From: Gammaproteobacteria bacterium
Lineage (GTDB): Bacteria; Pseudomonadota; Gammaproteobacteria; Pseudomonadales; Azotimanducaceae
Direction of reading: 5' to 3'
DNA length: 64,000 bases
NCBI GenBank assembly: GCA_009840545.1
Contig: VXNM01000010.1
Coordinates: 310,001 to 374,000, forward strand
The notes below the pieces were generated by a model, which searched no databases, was not told the DNA's origin, and was given only the letters and a program-made list of their open reading frames with translations. Made by a program: the position numbers and the translations under genes. Shown piece after piece: positions 27,655 to 38,141 of this stretch; position 1 is the first letter of the stretch; the number at the start of each line of letters is the position of its first letter.

Positions 27655-28101
27655 GTGGAGTTTCAAGGTGAATCCAATATTCCAGCGCCCTGTCAGGAGG
27701 TGTGGGATGCACTGTTGGATCCCGAAATACTCAAGGAATGTATCGACGGATGCCAGGAGATGACCCAAGTCTCCGAACATCAATACCTTGCCAAAGTTCG
27801 AGCCAGAATTGGCCCGGTTCGTACCACGTTTTCAGCCAACATCCAAATGGTGGATGTCGTAGCTCCCACAAGCTACACCCTGGAAGTTAGCGCAACTGGT
27901 GGCGCCGCAGGCTTTGGAAAGGGATCCGCTTCGATTTCGCTTGTCGACCACGGATCTGAAACCCAGATGCATTACGCCGTCAACGGAGTAGTCGGCGGAA
28001 AACTGGCACAAATCGGTTCGAGGCTTATCGGCGGAGTAATTGACAAGCTGACAACCCACTTTTTTACAAAGTTCGTCGAACGATGGACCCTTCAAACATA
28101 G
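27655..28101 (+). CDS. CoxG-type SRPBCC protein (carbon monoxide dehydrogenase subunit G family)
   Basis: The 148-residue product begins at a GTG with MEFQGESNIPAPCQEVWDALLDPEILKECIDGCQEM, the CoxG opening, and has YLAKVRARIGPVRTTFSANIQM and the glycine-rich GGKLAQIGSRLIGGVIDKL near the end. CoxG of CO oxidisers anchors the CO dehydrogenase to the membrane; in related molybdenum-hydroxylase operons the role is presumed to be similar or in assembly. It directly precedes the CoxS-like gene (22 bases). Confidence 0.88.
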   Translation: MEFQGESNIPAPCQEVWDALLDPEILKECIDGCQEMTQVSEHQYLAKVRARIGPVRTTFSANIQMVDVVAPTSYTLEVSATGGAAGFGKGSASISLVDHGSETQMHYAVNGVVGGKLAQIGSRLIGGVIDKLTTHFFTKFVERWTLQT

Positions 28102-28123
28102 ATTCCCCAACAAGGAGAATGAA

Positions 28124-28585
<462 letters not shown>

Positions 28586-28594
28586 GAGGATGTG

Positions 28595-30943
28595 ATGGCA
28601 ACAGAAACTGGAATAGGCGCATCCGTACGAAGAACGGAGGATGCTAGATTCATTACTGGTACTGGAAGGTATACCGACGATATCAACGTTCCCGGTCAAA
28701 CTTACTGTGTGTTCGTTAGATCAACTCACGCCAGAGCCAAGATTAAGAGTATCGACACGTCGGACGCGCTATCGACCCCCGGGGTCGTAGCCGCATTTGT
28801 CGGTGCCGACCTCGCGAAGGACGAAATTGGCGACCTCCCTTGTGGATGGTTGGTCAAGTCAAAGGACGGTTCGGACATGATCGCGCCGCCACATCCGCCC
28901 ATCGCAACGGAACGAGTCAACTACGTCGGTGAACCCTATGCGCTCGTTATTGGCGAGACTGTGCAGGCAGCTAAGGATGGAGCGGAAGCAATTGTCGCAG
29001 AGTTTGAAATACAGACCCCCGTGATGGATGTGGCTTCTGCAACGCAGAGCGAACAAATTCACGAGAGCGTACCCTCCAATAGATCGTATGACTGGGAGTT
29101 GGGAGACAAGGCAGCAACGGACGCAGCATTCGAAGACGCCGCGCACGTGACATCGCTCGACATCGTAAACAATCGATTAATTCCTAACGCAATTGAGCCA
29201 CGTGCCGCGTTGGGTTCCTTTGATGCAGCGTCTGAAACCTACACGCTTCACACAACGTCGCAAAACCCGCATTTGGAACGCCTTGTTCTTGCTGCGTTTG
29301 TAAACATTGCACCCGAAGCGAAATTGCATGTTGTATCCCCAGATGTGGGAGGCGGATTTGGATCGAAGATCTTTGTGTATGCAGAAGAAACGGCTGTGAT
29401 TTGGGCTTCGGCCAAAGTCGGGCGACCTGTCAAGTGGACGGCTGACCGAGTGGAATCGTTCTTGTCGGACGCACATGGCAGAGACCATGTAACTCATGCG
29501 GAATTGGCTCTCTCCGAAGAAGGCGATTTTCTTGGGTTGAGAGTCAAGACTACGGCCAACATGGGGGCTTATCTTTCGACGTTCGCATCGAGCGTACCTA
29601 CCTACCTCTACGGCACCCTGATGGCGGGGCAGTACAAGACACCCGCAATCTACGTTGAAGTGCAGGCAGTGTTCACCAACACAGCTCCAGTTGACGCCTA
29701 TAGAGGAGCCGGGAGACCCGAAGCAACCTATGTCGTAGAACGGCTCGTGGAAACTGCAGCCCGAGAGCTCAACACCGATGTAGCTGAATTGCGCCGTCGA
29801 AATTTCATCAATCCCGAGGACTTTCCCTATGAGACTCCTGTTGCACTCACTTACGACACAGGAAACTATGCGGCTAGTCTAGACAAGGCTTTGGAATACG
29901 CCAATTACTCGGGATTCGCTTCACGAAAAGCTCGGTCCGAAGCGGATGGCAAACGTCGTGGATTAGGATTCTCTTGTTATATCGAGGCATGTGGACTAGC
30001 ACCTTCCCAGGTGGCTCTGTCGCTGGGGGCTGGAGTCGGACTCTTCGAGTCAGCCGAAGTTCGGGTGGATGTCACAGGATCGGTAACCGTCATGACCGGA
30101 GCGCACAGCCACGGACAAGGACACGAAACCACCTTCGCTCAGCTCGTTTCCGACAAACTAGGCATCCCCTTCGAGAACGTTTCCGTCGTACACGGTGACA
30201 CACGTCGATCGGACTATGGACTAGGAACATACGGCTCACGGTCGATAGCCGTTGGAGGCTCCGCAATCTCGAAAGCCACCGACAAGATCGTTACCAAAGC
30301 GAAGAAGATCGCGGCACACATGCTCGATAGTGAGGAGGATCAGGTGTCGTTTGACGATGGAATCTTCACTATTCCCGATTCGAATGAATCATTGACATTT
30401 GGAGAAGTTGCATTTTCGGCGTACGTACCCGGTAATTTCCCTCTCGATGAACTCGAGCCCGGATTGTCAGAGAAGGCTTTCTATGATCCCGCCAATTTCA
30501 CCTATCCAGCAGGGACGCATATCTGTGAGGTGGAGATCGACTCGGAGACTGGAACTACTTCGATTGTTTCGTTCGTTGCAGTAGACGATTTCGGAAACGT
30601 CATCAATCCCATGATTGTGGAGGGCCAGGTCCACGGGGGACTCGCTCAGGGGATTGGGCAAGCATTGCTAGAGCACGGAATTTACGATTCTGATGGCCAG
30701 CTCGTCTCGGGATCGTATATGGACTACACAATGCCTAGGGCTGATGATCTTCCCGACTTTGTCGTAGATACCACTTCAACACCGTGCACCCACAATCCGC
30801 TCGGAGTTAAAGGATGCGGCGAGGCAGGTGCGATCGGCGCAACTGCAGCAGTGATGAATGCCATCACGGATGCTCTCGGAGTTAAGGATCTACCGATGCC
30901 AGCGACATCTGAAACTGTGTGGCGAGCGATTCAAGGAGGTTAG
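28595..30943 (+). CDS. Molybdenum hydroxylase large subunit (xanthine dehydrogenase/CoxL-like)
   Basis: The ATG at 28595 lies five bases after AGGAGG; the in-frame GTG at 28592 is too close to that site. The 782-residue protein binds the molybdenum-cytosine dinucleotide cofactor: [16 protein letters not shown], then [16 protein letters not shown] near residue 368, [15 protein letters not shown], and [10 protein letters not shown] with the catalytic Glu. The active-site loop is AYRGAGR, not the AYxCSFR loop of true CO dehydrogenase (form I), so the copper-binding Cys is absent and CO oxidation as main job is unlikely. Substrate is probably an aldehyde, aromatic or N-heterocycle hydroxylated next to the ring nitrogen. 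Confidence 0.93.
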   Translation: MATETGIGASVRRTEDARFITGTGRYTDDINVPGQTYCVFVRSTHARAKIKSIDTSDALSTPGVVAAFVGADLAKDEIGDLPCGWLVKSKDGSDMIAPPHPPIATERVNYVGEPYALVIGETVQAAKDGAEAIVAEFEIQTPVMDVASATQSEQIHESVPSNRSYDWELGDKAATDAAFEDAAHVTSLDIVNNRLIPNAIEPRAALGSFDAASETYTLHTTSQNPHLERLVLAAFVNIAPEAKLHVVSPDVGGGFGSKIFVYAEETAVIWASAKVGRPVKWTADRVESFLSDAHGRDHVTHAELALSEEGDFLGLRVKTTANMGAYLSTFASSVPTYLYGTLMAGQYKTPAIYVEVQAVFTNTAPVDAYRGAGRPEATYVVERLVETAARELNTDVAELRRRNFINPEDFPYETPVALTYDTGNYAASLDKALEYANYSGFASRKARSEADGKRRGLGFSCYIEACGLAPSQVALSLGAGVGLFESAEVRVDVTGSVTVMTGAHSHGQGHETTFAQLVSDKLGIPFENVSVVHGDTRRSDYGLGTYGSRSIAVGGSAISKATDKIVTKAKKIAAHMLDSEEDQVSFDDGIFTIPDSNESLTFGEVAFSAYVPGNFPLDELEPGLSEKAFYDPANFTYPAGTHICEVEIDSETGTTSIVSFVAVDDFGNVINPMIVEGQVHGGLAQGIGQALLEHGIYDSDGQLVSGSYMDYTMPRADDLPDFVVDTTSTPCTHNPLGVKGCGEAGAIGATAAVMNAITDALGVKDLPMPATSETVWRAIQGG

Positions 30944-30945
30944 AC

Positions 30946-31728
30946 ATGTACTCATTTCGATACCACAGAGCCGCTTCAATAGAAGAAGCTAAAGAATTGC
31001 ACACGACGAGCGACGAGGGTGCGTATCTTGCAGGAGGCATGACGCTCATTCCAACTCTCAAACAGAGGCTGGCGGACGTCGATGATGTCATCGACCTTGG
31101 CGGAATCGAGAGCCTAAAGGGAGTTATGACTTCCGGAACCTCAATGAAGGTCGGTGGAATGGCGGTGCACAACGAAGTTGCAGCCAACGCCACAATTGAC
31201 GCACTCCGACACTTGGCCAGCGGAATTGGAGACCCTCAGGTACGGAATCGGGGAACGATTGGAGGATCGATTGCGAACAACGATCCCGCTGCCGATTATC
31301 CCGCCGCAGTTCTCGGTCTGAATGCCACTATCCATACCAACGGGCGAACGATAGGAGCAGACGACTTCTTTACGGGCATGTTTGATACTGCCCTTGGCGA
31401 CAGCGAAATTGTCACTGCCGTGGAATTTCCTATGCCGTCTCGAGCAGCCTACATCAAGTTTCCGAATCCGGCGTCCCGATATGCGGTTGTTGGAGTGATG
31501 GTTTCCGAAACCAATGGCAATGTTCGAGTAGCCGTTACTGGTGCTGGAACCTGCGTGTTCCGCGCATCAGCAATGGAGGAAGCACTCACGAATGAATTCG
31601 CCGCCGAGTCAATTAGTGGTATTTCCATAGATTCTTCGAGCTTCAATTCAGACATTCATGCTTCCGCAGAGTACCGTGCCCACCTCGTCGGGGTGATGGC
31701 GCAACGCGCTGTTTCGCAAATCTCGTAA
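30946..31728 (+). CDS. Molybdenum hydroxylase FAD-binding subunit (CoxM-like)
   Basis: The 260-residue product has YLAGGMTLIPTLKQRL (the FAD-binding AGG motif), then GDPQVRNRGTIGGSIANNDPAADYPAAVL, the classic TIGG segment of the vanillyl-alcohol-oxidase-type fold. ATG chosen at 30946, two bases after the large-subunit stop and behind GGAGG. It passes electrons from the Fe-S subunit to a quinone or other acceptor. Stop TAA overlaps the next start by one base (TAATG). Confidence 0.93.
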   Translation: MYSFRYHRAASIEEAKELHTTSDEGAYLAGGMTLIPTLKQRLADVDDVIDLGGIESLKGVMTSGTSMKVGGMAVHNEVAANATIDALRHLASGIGDPQVRNRGTIGGSIANNDPAADYPAAVLGLNATIHTNGRTIGADDFFTGMFDTALGDSEIVTAVEFPMPSRAAYIKFPNPASRYAVVGVMVSETNGNVRVAVTGAGTCVFRASAMEEALTNEFAAESISGISIDSSSFNSDIHASAEYRAHLVGVMAQRAVSQIS

Positions 31729-32771
31729 TGGCGCGAATACGAACGTATCGATGCCATGAACTAAACGAAGATATCGCGAGCATTAGGCTCGACGAGATCG
31801 AGATTCCCGCACCTGGACCGGATGAGGTTCAGGTGCGAATCATGGCGTGTTCGGTCAATTTCCCCGACTTGCTCATGATTCAGGGAAAGTACCAACACAA
31901 GCCCCCTCTTCCCTTCGCTCCGGGTGGAGAAGGCGCGGGTGAAATAGCCGAAGTAGGCCGAAACGTGACCGCTGTCAAACCGGGCGACTCCGTGGTCTTT
32001 GGTTGTCGCTCCGGCGGCTTCTCCGATGCAATCAACCTACCAGCAAGTTCGGTTAGACCATTACCTCCAAGCATGTCTTTCGCCAAAGGAGCAAGCTATG
32101 GAACTGCATATCAAACGGCGTGGGTGGCACTTTCTCACGGAGGATCACTTCAAGAGGGAGAGTGGCTCATGGTTCATGGCGCGACGGGTGGAGTGGGTAT
32201 GGCCGCTGTTGATGTCGGAAAGCTTCTTGGAGCAAAGGTAATCGGTACAGGTGGCCGCGACGACAAGCTCGCAGTTGTCTCGAGTCGGGGAGCAGACGAA
32301 GTTATCAACTACACCCTACCTGAAGGTCGACTTGGCGGTTTTCGCCACCGCGTGAAGGAAATTACAGGAACAGGAGGAGCCGACGTGATCCTAGATCCCG
32401 TGGGCGGGGACGTCTTTGACGAGAGCATGCGTTGCGTCAATTTTGGAGGAAGAATTGTGACTGTCGGTTTTACGAGCGGGCGTTGGCCGCAAGCCGCCGT
32501 AAATCTCATCCTTATCAAAGAGGTTTCACTGATCGGAATACGTGCTGGAGAGATCGGTCGTAGAAATCCCGAGTTGGGGCGACGACTGTCACAAGAAATA
32601 CGAGATCTCGCGTATTCCGGAGCTATCGATCCTTATGTCTGTGCCGGGTTTCCGCTAGAGCGAGCTGTGGATGCGTTGAAAATGCTTGAGCACAGGAATG
32701 TAGTGGGAAAATGTGTAGTGACCATGAACGGCTACGAATTTGAACCGGATGAAGCGGCTGCAACAGCTTAA
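31728..32771 (+). CDS. NADPH:quinone oxidoreductase-like MDR protein
   Basis: The 347-residue medium-chain dehydrogenase/reductase lacks zinc-ligand cysteines. VQVRIMACSVNFPDLLMIQGKY, PFAPGGEGAGEIAEVG, MVHGATGGVGMAAVDVGK (NADPH Rossmann, AxxGGVG) and VILDPVGGDVFDESMR are typical of the zinc-free quinone oxidoreductase group. TAATG overlap with the preceding FAD subunit couples translation, so it belongs to the catabolic operon. Could also reduce an enoyl or enone intermediate. Confidence 0.88.
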   Translation: MARIRTYRCHELNEDIASIRLDEIEIPAPGPDEVQVRIMACSVNFPDLLMIQGKYQHKPPLPFAPGGEGAGEIAEVGRNVTAVKPGDSVVFGCRSGGFSDAINLPASSVRPLPPSMSFAKGASYGTAYQTAWVALSHGGSLQEGEWLMVHGATGGVGMAAVDVGKLLGAKVIGTGGRDDKLAVVSSRGADEVINYTLPEGRLGGFRHRVKEITGTGGADVILDPVGGDVFDESMRCVNFGGRIVTVGFTSGRWPQAAVNLILIKEVSLIGIRAGEIGRRNPELGRRLSQEIRDLAYSGAIDPYVCAGFPLERAVDALKMLEHRNVVGKCVVTMNGYEFEPDEAAATA

Positions 32772-32875
32772 TGCCGAGAGAGAGAATTTTGACTCTTGTC
32801 CGATACAGTCTGAATGGACCACACGAGGCGAAGCAACTGACGGAGTTTTGCTAGCAAGATTAATTGGAGGGCTCT

Positions 32876-33670
32876 ATGTCGCATACAACAATCCTAACTG
32901 AGACACGAGATCGCGTCGGAATCATCCGTCTCAATCGCCCCCACAAGCTTAATGCTTGGAATGCCACGATGTCAGGTGAAATCGTCGAGCAGATGACCGA
33001 ATGGAACGACGATCCTGCCATTGGTGCCATCCTAATGACCGGAGAAGGACGGGCCTTCTGCGCTGGTGCAGACATTGATGGATTCGCGGAACGAGTCAAG
33101 ACCAACACCCAGCCCGGTGGCGGCGAGGCGATTCGAAGAGGCGGTGCTTCGCTGACGCACTTCATACGATCCTCCAAACCAACGGTCGCCGCAATCAATG
33201 GCTACGCGGTCGGAGTAGGTTTGACGATGATTCTTCCCTTTGATGTTCGAATTGCGTCTAAGAATGCACTGCTCAGCATTCGATTCATCAAGATGGGTCT
33301 GATGCCTGAGCTGGGTTCAACTAGGCTCTTGGCTAATCTGATCGGACTTGGACCGGCAACTGACATGTGCCTCACCGGTCGCATGGTTCCGGCTGATGAA
33401 GCACTAGCGATGGGATTGGTTACTGCAGTCACTGATCCGGAGGATCTCGAAACCGTTGCAATGGAAAAAGCCACCGAAATCGCGAACAATCCGACTCAGG
33501 CGGTCATGATGATCAAGGAATTGCTTAGTCGAAATCCAATGGACGCGGACCTTGAAGCAGTGATGGAGCGCGAGAATATACGAGACCAGATCGCCAGACG
33601 ACTTCCAGATCATCGAGAAGCCGTGGAAGCATTCAAGGAGAAGCGCAAGGCAAACTTTAATTCTGATTAA
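32876..33670 (+). CDS. Enoyl-CoA hydratase/isomerase family protein
   Basis: The 264-residue product shows the crotonase fold: GIIRLNRPHKLNAWN, ILMTGEGRAFCAGADIDGF (oxyanion-hole CAGAD) and INGYAVGVGLTMILPFDVRIAS, ending in the C-terminal helical trimerisation part. ATG at 32876 follows GGAGGG; the in-frame TTG at 32864 was rejected. In the family, Glu of MPELGST supplies one catalytic base. Probably last gene of the molybdenum-hydroxylase operon, 104 bases after the MDR gene. Confidence 0.9.
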   Translation: MSHTTILTETRDRVGIIRLNRPHKLNAWNATMSGEIVEQMTEWNDDPAIGAILMTGEGRAFCAGADIDGFAERVKTNTQPGGGEAIRRGGASLTHFIRSSKPTVAAINGYAVGVGLTMILPFDVRIASKNALLSIRFIKMGLMPELGSTRLLANLIGLGPATDMCLTGRMVPADEALAMGLVTAVTDPEDLETVAMEKATEIANNPTQAVMMIKELLSRNPMDADLEAVMERENIRDQIARRLPDHREAVEAFKEKRKANFNSD

Positions 33671-34285
33671 CCGACTATTCCTCGTGAATTGATAGATGCG
33701 AACATTGATGTGCAACAATTCTCCGAACGCAAGACGCGTTGAGCAGAGCACATGGTTGCATCCTCTAAGTGTCTGATATGTACTGTCTATTTCGTCTAGC
33801 CGGTGCTACGTCAGTCATGTTGCTCCCTGGCTATGTATCTAATGGCTCGAGCAGAAATTGAGCCGAACAAATACACTGATTTTTGGAAACATCTCCCTGC
33901 AGAGACACCACTTGTCCACACCCTTGTCATGAATAGCGTCCGCACACAAAATATGGAAGACAAGCATCACGAAATCCTGAACAAGATTCATGCCGATCTT
34001 CCACTACTACCCAACGAGAATTAAACATCTTTCGAGAGAGACCAAAAGCATGGTGCCTCGTTACGATCGCTGTTTTCAAGATTCGAAGACCTGCGCACAA
34101 CTATATAGGCGAACGATCGCTACTCAGCCATAGCTTCTGTTCAAATCTGAGAAAAGACTTTAAGATGCTGGAAAAGCGGCATGAGATTTGCTTACACAAA
34201 GTAGACTATTCGAAATCGTTGTGTAGTTGCTTGTTGGCTCCACGACTCGCGTTGATTCAGTATTCATTCTTGTGAGAAGACCCAT
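33671..34285. other. Intergenic region with one weak small ORF (33803-34024, +)
   Basis: The only candidate is a 73-residue frame from a GTG at 33803 or ATGs at 33833/33842 (reading ARAEIEPNKYTDFWKHLPAETP and onwards) to 34024. Its amino-acid profile looks plausible for a small soluble protein, but there is no ribosome-binding site and no recognisable family. The last 200 bases are AT-rich and presumably hold the promoter of the 34286 gene. Confidence 0.35.
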
Positions 34286-36163
34286 ATGAGCTCATTTTCA
34301 AATCGTTGGATCAAAATCGGAGGGATAGTTGTCATTTCTCTTGCGGTAGGAGCTGCGACATCGGCTGTCTTTTTCTTTTCAATTTTTGGGACCGGCAAGT
34401 CGACATCTCTCGATTCAACTTCAATCCAAGAATTTGAACCCGACTCCCTAGCAAATATCGATACGGACCCCAACGCATCCCCTCAGAGCGAACCCGGGAA
34501 CGAGAGAGGCGTATATACCGGTGGTCTTGCAGACCTGCCTCGCTCAGGCAACGAATTCGATCGAACCCTTGAACTGTATCAGCATTTGTCCAATTTGGAT
34601 AAGAACCAGCTAGTCGAAACGCTCGACGAGTCTTCGCACCTTGAACCAGATGCCCGCCTGGATGTTCAACGTCCGATATTTCAGCGATTGGCTTTCCTTG
34701 ACTCAAAGTTGGCATTTGATCGTGCGAAAAAATTGCACCCGAGTCTGATCACTACAGTCTTTTTTCAATGGTCTATTACGGACGTCAATGAGGCCATAGC
34801 ACATGCCAAGACCCTTGATCAACTGCGGAGATCTGCCGCATTGCGAGGCATTTTCAAGTCAAGAAATGACCTGCCTGAAAACATACTTCTACAAATCGGC
34901 AAAGAACTGAACAGCGAAATAGAGGCGCAACGATTAATCAATTCGTCGAAGACTGACGATTATCTCGAGAATCCAGGAGAGTCATGGCGTGAAGTGGTAG
35001 GCACAGTACAGGATGACCCGGCTCAACTAGGATTGCTCCACTCTTTGGCCCGAACTTGGTTCGAGAAGGAGGGATTACCAGTAATCGGTGAAATTAACAG
35101 ATCGCTTACAAATGATCAGGCTAGGAACTCTATATTGGATTCAGTGTTACACATGGCGGTGAGAGGCAATCCGCAAGCTACTTTTGAGTACGTCATGGGC
35201 ATTCAAGAAGACAACAATCACGAAGTTGCTTTGGGCGTGATTCGCATTTGGGGGAGCGCAGACCCAGTTTCAGCTCTCAACGCAGCATTTGCTCTAGAAG
35301 ACTCGCCAGTGCGTCAGACATTCTTGAATTCCGTGATGCAATCGTGGGCCGACAGCGATTCTCAAGCACTTCTAAGCAACCTTGGCTCTTTGCCTGAAGA
35401 GATGCATTCTAAAGGCCTAGAACTGGCGATTAGGTCCATAGCAAGAGATGCTCCCGAGCAAGCAGCATCATTGATAGCACGCATGGAAGACAGTTCAAAA
35501 AAGCACCACGCCGCCCAAATTGTTGTTTGGAACTGGATTCGCTCCGAACCCGTAGCGGCCCTCGATTGGGTCCTAACAGACGCAGAGGTATTACCTTTCC
35601 GCCAAGACTTACTACGTTCCGTGTTGCCGAGCCTTGCCGACGAAAACCCTCAGCTGGCATTTGATACAGCATTGGCTCAGCCTTTAGAAGATGGGAGTCC
35701 AGGTCTAGAAGTCTCCGTGATTGCCCGGCTTGCAGAGCAGAACGATGATTTGGCACTCGATTTGCTGCCCAGAGTGCGGGACGGAAAAACAAAGACTGTC
35801 GCATACGGCATAGTCGGAACCATGTTGATACAAAAAGGCAATCCGTTGGAAGCCATGAAAATGTCGAGCCAGCTGCCCGAGTCTGATCAAGAGGGCTTCT
35901 TCGTGTTCACGATGGGCACATGGGCGGGAAGCGACCCTCAAAGCTTGTTTGACACAATCGATCGTCTTCCATCGCCATTAGCTCAGTCAAAGGCGGCGGC
36001 GATGCTCTCATTCATGAGTCTATTCAGCGAAGAATCTCTAACCGACAGTCAGTTAGAAAGGGTGGAAGAATACCTATCAGAAGAGGATGCACAGTCCGTG
36101 GAAGAAGGAGAAGCTGGACTGATCAAACAGATGATGAGTTTGGGATTGGAATTCATGCCGTAG
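34286..36163 (+). CDS. Membrane-anchored helical-repeat protein, paralogue 1 of 3
   Basis: No known family was recognised. The 625-residue product has one N-terminal transmembrane helix (residues about 12-34, VVISLAVGAATSAVFFFSIF), a Ser/Pro-rich linker, and then about 500 residues of helical repeats of roughly 30-35 residues, each shaped like W...DP..AL..., L....R......L...A...P..A. The most diagnostic unit is EPVAALDWVLTDAEVLPFRQ, followed by SLADENPQLAFDTALAQP. Two paralogues lie at 47024-48799 and 50812-52758 and align along the whole length. Orientation of the anchor suggests a periplasmic solenoid. A tRNA-Gly follows 94 bases downstream. Confidence 0.75.
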   Translation: MSSFSNRWIKIGGIVVISLAVGAATSAVFFFSIFGTGKSTSLDSTSIQEFEPDSLANIDTDPNASPQSEPGNERGVYTGGLADLPRSGNEFDRTLELYQHLSNLDKNQLVETLDESSHLEPDARLDVQRPIFQRLAFLDSKLAFDRAKKLHPSLITTVFFQWSITDVNEAIAHAKTLDQLRRSAALRGIFKSRNDLPENILLQIGKELNSEIEAQRLINSSKTDDYLENPGESWREVVGTVQDDPAQLGLLHSLARTWFEKEGLPVIGEINRSLTNDQARNSILDSVLHMAVRGNPQATFEYVMGIQEDNNHEVALGVIRIWGSADPVSALNAAFALEDSPVRQTFLNSVMQSWADSDSQALLSNLGSLPEEMHSKGLELAIRSIARDAPEQAASLIARMEDSSKKHHAAQIVVWNWIRSEPVAALDWVLTDAEVLPFRQDLLRSVLPSLADENPQLAFDTALAQPLEDGSPGLEVSVIARLAEQNDDLALDLLPRVRDGKTKTVAYGIVGTMLIQKGNPLEAMKMSSQLPESDQEGFFVFTMGTWAGSDPQSLFDTIDRLPSPLAQSKAAAMLSFMSLFSEESLTDSQLERVEEYLSEEDAQSVEEGEAGLIKQMMSLGLEFMP

Positions 36164-36256
36164 TCGAAAACTGTGTGTTCAACAAGGATTCTCTCTTCAA
36201 TGGAAAATGAACTCATCCCATACAAGAACGAGACTACAATTAATTTGTTTTTCTCA

Positions 36257-36330
36257 GCGGGCGTTGTATAACGGCATTACCCCAGCTTCCCAAGCTGGAG
36301 ACGAGGGTTCGACTCCCTTCGCCCGCACCA
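36257..36330 (+). tRNA. tRNA-Gly, anticodon CCC
   Basis: The 74-base cloverleaf is complete with encoded CCA. The acceptor stem GCGGGCG pairs with CGCCCGC, the anticodon stem CCAGC with GCUGG around loop UUCCCAA (anticodon CCC), and the T arm reads GAGGG UUCGACU CCCUU. It decodes GGG. It sits alone between a solenoid-protein gene and the convergent alcohol dehydrogenase. Confidence 0.97.
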
Positions 36331-36338
36331 ACCGACCT

Positions 36339-37421
36339 CTATTCGAACATTACAACGTTTCGTGCGACCTCACCGGTCTCCAACTGTGTAAAACCGTCGT
36401 TAACGGAATGCAACTCCATGTGACCCGAGATCATGTCGTCGAGATGCAATTTTCCCGCTAGATAGAAATCGACAAATCGAGGCATATCCACTCGAAACCG
36501 ATTAGATCCCATACTTGAGCCTTGTAACCTCTTCTCTCGTAAGAGCTCTGGACCATGAATCTCGATTTGTGTTCCTACAGGAATCATGCCGATCACCGTT
36601 GCAGTTCCTCCTGCACGAATCATCTTCCACGCCTGTTCCGTGGTGACCTTCAATCCAATGGCTTCAAAGGAATAGTGAACTCCACCTTGCGTGAGCTCCC
36701 TTACCATCTCCACAGGATCAGACTCGCTCGCGTTGACTACATCGGTCGCCCCGAACTTCTTGGCCAATTCCAACTTGCTGGCGATTGTGTCAATTGCAAT
36801 GATTCGACCCGCTCCCGCTAACTCAGCACCGTTGATGCATGACAAGCCAACGCCGCCACAACCAATGACTGCGACAGTGGCTCCCGGTTCAACTCTTGCT
36901 GTGTGTATCACGGCACCGACCCCAGTGGTAACTCCGCAACCGATCAGTGCGGCTCGGTCCAGAGGCATGTCGTCGCGAATTTTTGCCAATGCATGCTCAT
37001 GAACCAGCATGCACTCAGCAAACGAGGAGAGATTGAGAAACTGAGCGATTGGCTTACCGTTTTGGGAGAGTCTGGGTTCCTCGCCCATACCACGTTGAAG
37101 CTCAGGTTCTTGACACAAAGCCATTCTTCCAGTCAGACAATACTCGCAGTGTCCGCAGAATGCCGAAAGGCATGTAATTACATGGTCGCCTGGTTTGACA
37201 TACGTAACATCCGAACCCACAGCTTCCACTACACCTGCGGATTCATGCCCAAGAATTGTCGGTAGAAAGTATGGATACGAACCGTTTTGAAAGTGTAAGT
37301 CGGAATGGCATATTCCTGCCGCAACCGTACGAATGAGGACTTCGCGGGCCTGTGGTTTGCTGATCGAAACATCCTCAATTTCGAGCGGCTTTGATACCTC
37401 ATGAAGGACTGCTGCTTTCAC
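36339..37421 (-). CDS. Zinc-dependent alcohol dehydrogenase (MDR)
   Basis: The 360-residue protein has the catalytic zinc site (AAGICHSDLHF with Cys, and LGHESAGVVE with His-Glu), the structural zinc lobe CGHCEYCLTGRMALC with four Cys, and the NAD Rossmann segment VAVIGCGGVGLSCINGAELAGA. It resembles the mycothiol- or formaldehyde-active class III-like MDR group. It oxidises a primary or aryl alcohol with NAD+. Its C-terminus ends nine bases from the convergent tRNA gene. Confidence 0.9.
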   Translation of the reverse strand: MKAAVLHEVSKPLEIEDVSISKPQAREVLIRTVAAGICHSDLHFQNGSYPYFLPTILGHESAGVVEAVGSDVTYVKPGDHVITCLSAFCGHCEYCLTGRMALCQEPELQRGMGEEPRLSQNGKPIAQFLNLSSFAECMLVHEHALAKIRDDMPLDRAALIGCGVTTGVGAVIHTARVEPGATVAVIGCGGVGLSCINGAELAGAGRIIAIDTIASKLELAKKFGATDVVNASESDPVEMVRELTQGGVHYSFEAIGLKVTTEQAWKMIRAGGTATVIGMIPVGTQIEIHGPELLREKRLQGSSMGSNRFRVDMPRFVDFYLAGKLHLDDMISGHMELHSVNDGFTQLETGEVARNVVMFE

Positions 37422-37518
37422 TTCATCCGTCTCCTCAAATATCAGTTTGGATTGTAAGACAGTCCGGACACCTCATCGAATTGGATGTGGTTTGAATTCA
37501 AACAGTGAGACGACTTAC

Positions 37519-38121
37519 TCACTGCATCAATCGAAAAGAGAAATTCACCCGCGGACCAACATCACGGCTCGTCTTGGGCAATTCGTGCATCCAAAAACGC
37601 TGAAGCGGTTCGTACATCATGAGCAAGCTGTTGTGTTCGAGATCAATGGACACACTTCTGTTTCGGTGATGTCGATGTCGCAGCCTTAATTTACGTGTAG
37701 AACCAAGGCTGAAAGATGCGATATTCACTTCCGGTCCAAGTTCTGGTTCGTTGTCCGCGTGCCAACCTACGCTATGCGCTCCGTGTTCGTAGAGATTGGC
37801 CAGTACAGAATTGAAGTGCAAGTTCGTCGTCTGTTCAATGCTTTGCTTGATTGACTGCACGAACGGAGGAATGGGTTGTGGTCTGTGTACTATGCCAGAG
37901 TATGTATACGTCCGCCCAGCGTCACTGAACCATGCGGACAATCGGGGCACGTCGAGTTGCTTCCCGAACACGACGATACGTTCCTGCCGCCATTGAATGT
38001 CTTCTATGGCACGGGGGAATGCTTTCTCCGCTGCGTGTCTGCCCAACAATTCGGAAAAGTAATCTACACTTCCGTCGTATTCAACTAGGCTTAGCAGACG
38101 CGTTCTAATTAAAGTTGTCAC
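37519..38121 (-). CDS. alkB: AlkB-family Fe(II)/2-oxoglutarate DNA/RNA repair dioxygenase
   Basis: The 200-residue product has SVGWHADNEPELGPEVNIASFSLG (HxD iron ligands and the Glu-Pro-Glu-Leu loop typical of AlkB/ALKBH2) and ends LLMMYEPLQRFWMHELPKT...RVNFSFRLM, providing the distal His and the Arg that binds 2-oxoglutarate. The family directly reverses N-alkyl lesions on nucleic-acid bases. No ada-type regulator is nearby. Confidence 0.9.
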   Translation of the reverse strand: MTTLIRTRLLSLVEYDGSVDYFSELLGRHAAEKAFPRAIEDIQWRQERIVVFGKQLDVPRLSAWFSDAGRTYTYSGIVHRPQPIPPFVQSIKQSIEQTTNLHFNSVLANLYEHGAHSVGWHADNEPELGPEVNIASFSLGSTRKLRLRHRHHRNRSVSIDLEHNSLLMMYEPLQRFWMHELPKTSRDVGPRVNFSFRLMQ

Positions 38122-38141
38122 GTCGCGGGGAGTTGGTTCTG

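Noticed and set aside
28595-30943. Calling the large subunit a carbon monoxide dehydrogenase
   Set aside because: The active-site loop is AYRGAGR without the copper-binding Cys of form I CODH.
36207-36461. An 84-residue plus-strand frame
   Set aside because: It overlaps the tRNA-Gly gene and the end of the alcohol dehydrogenase and has no ribosome-binding site.
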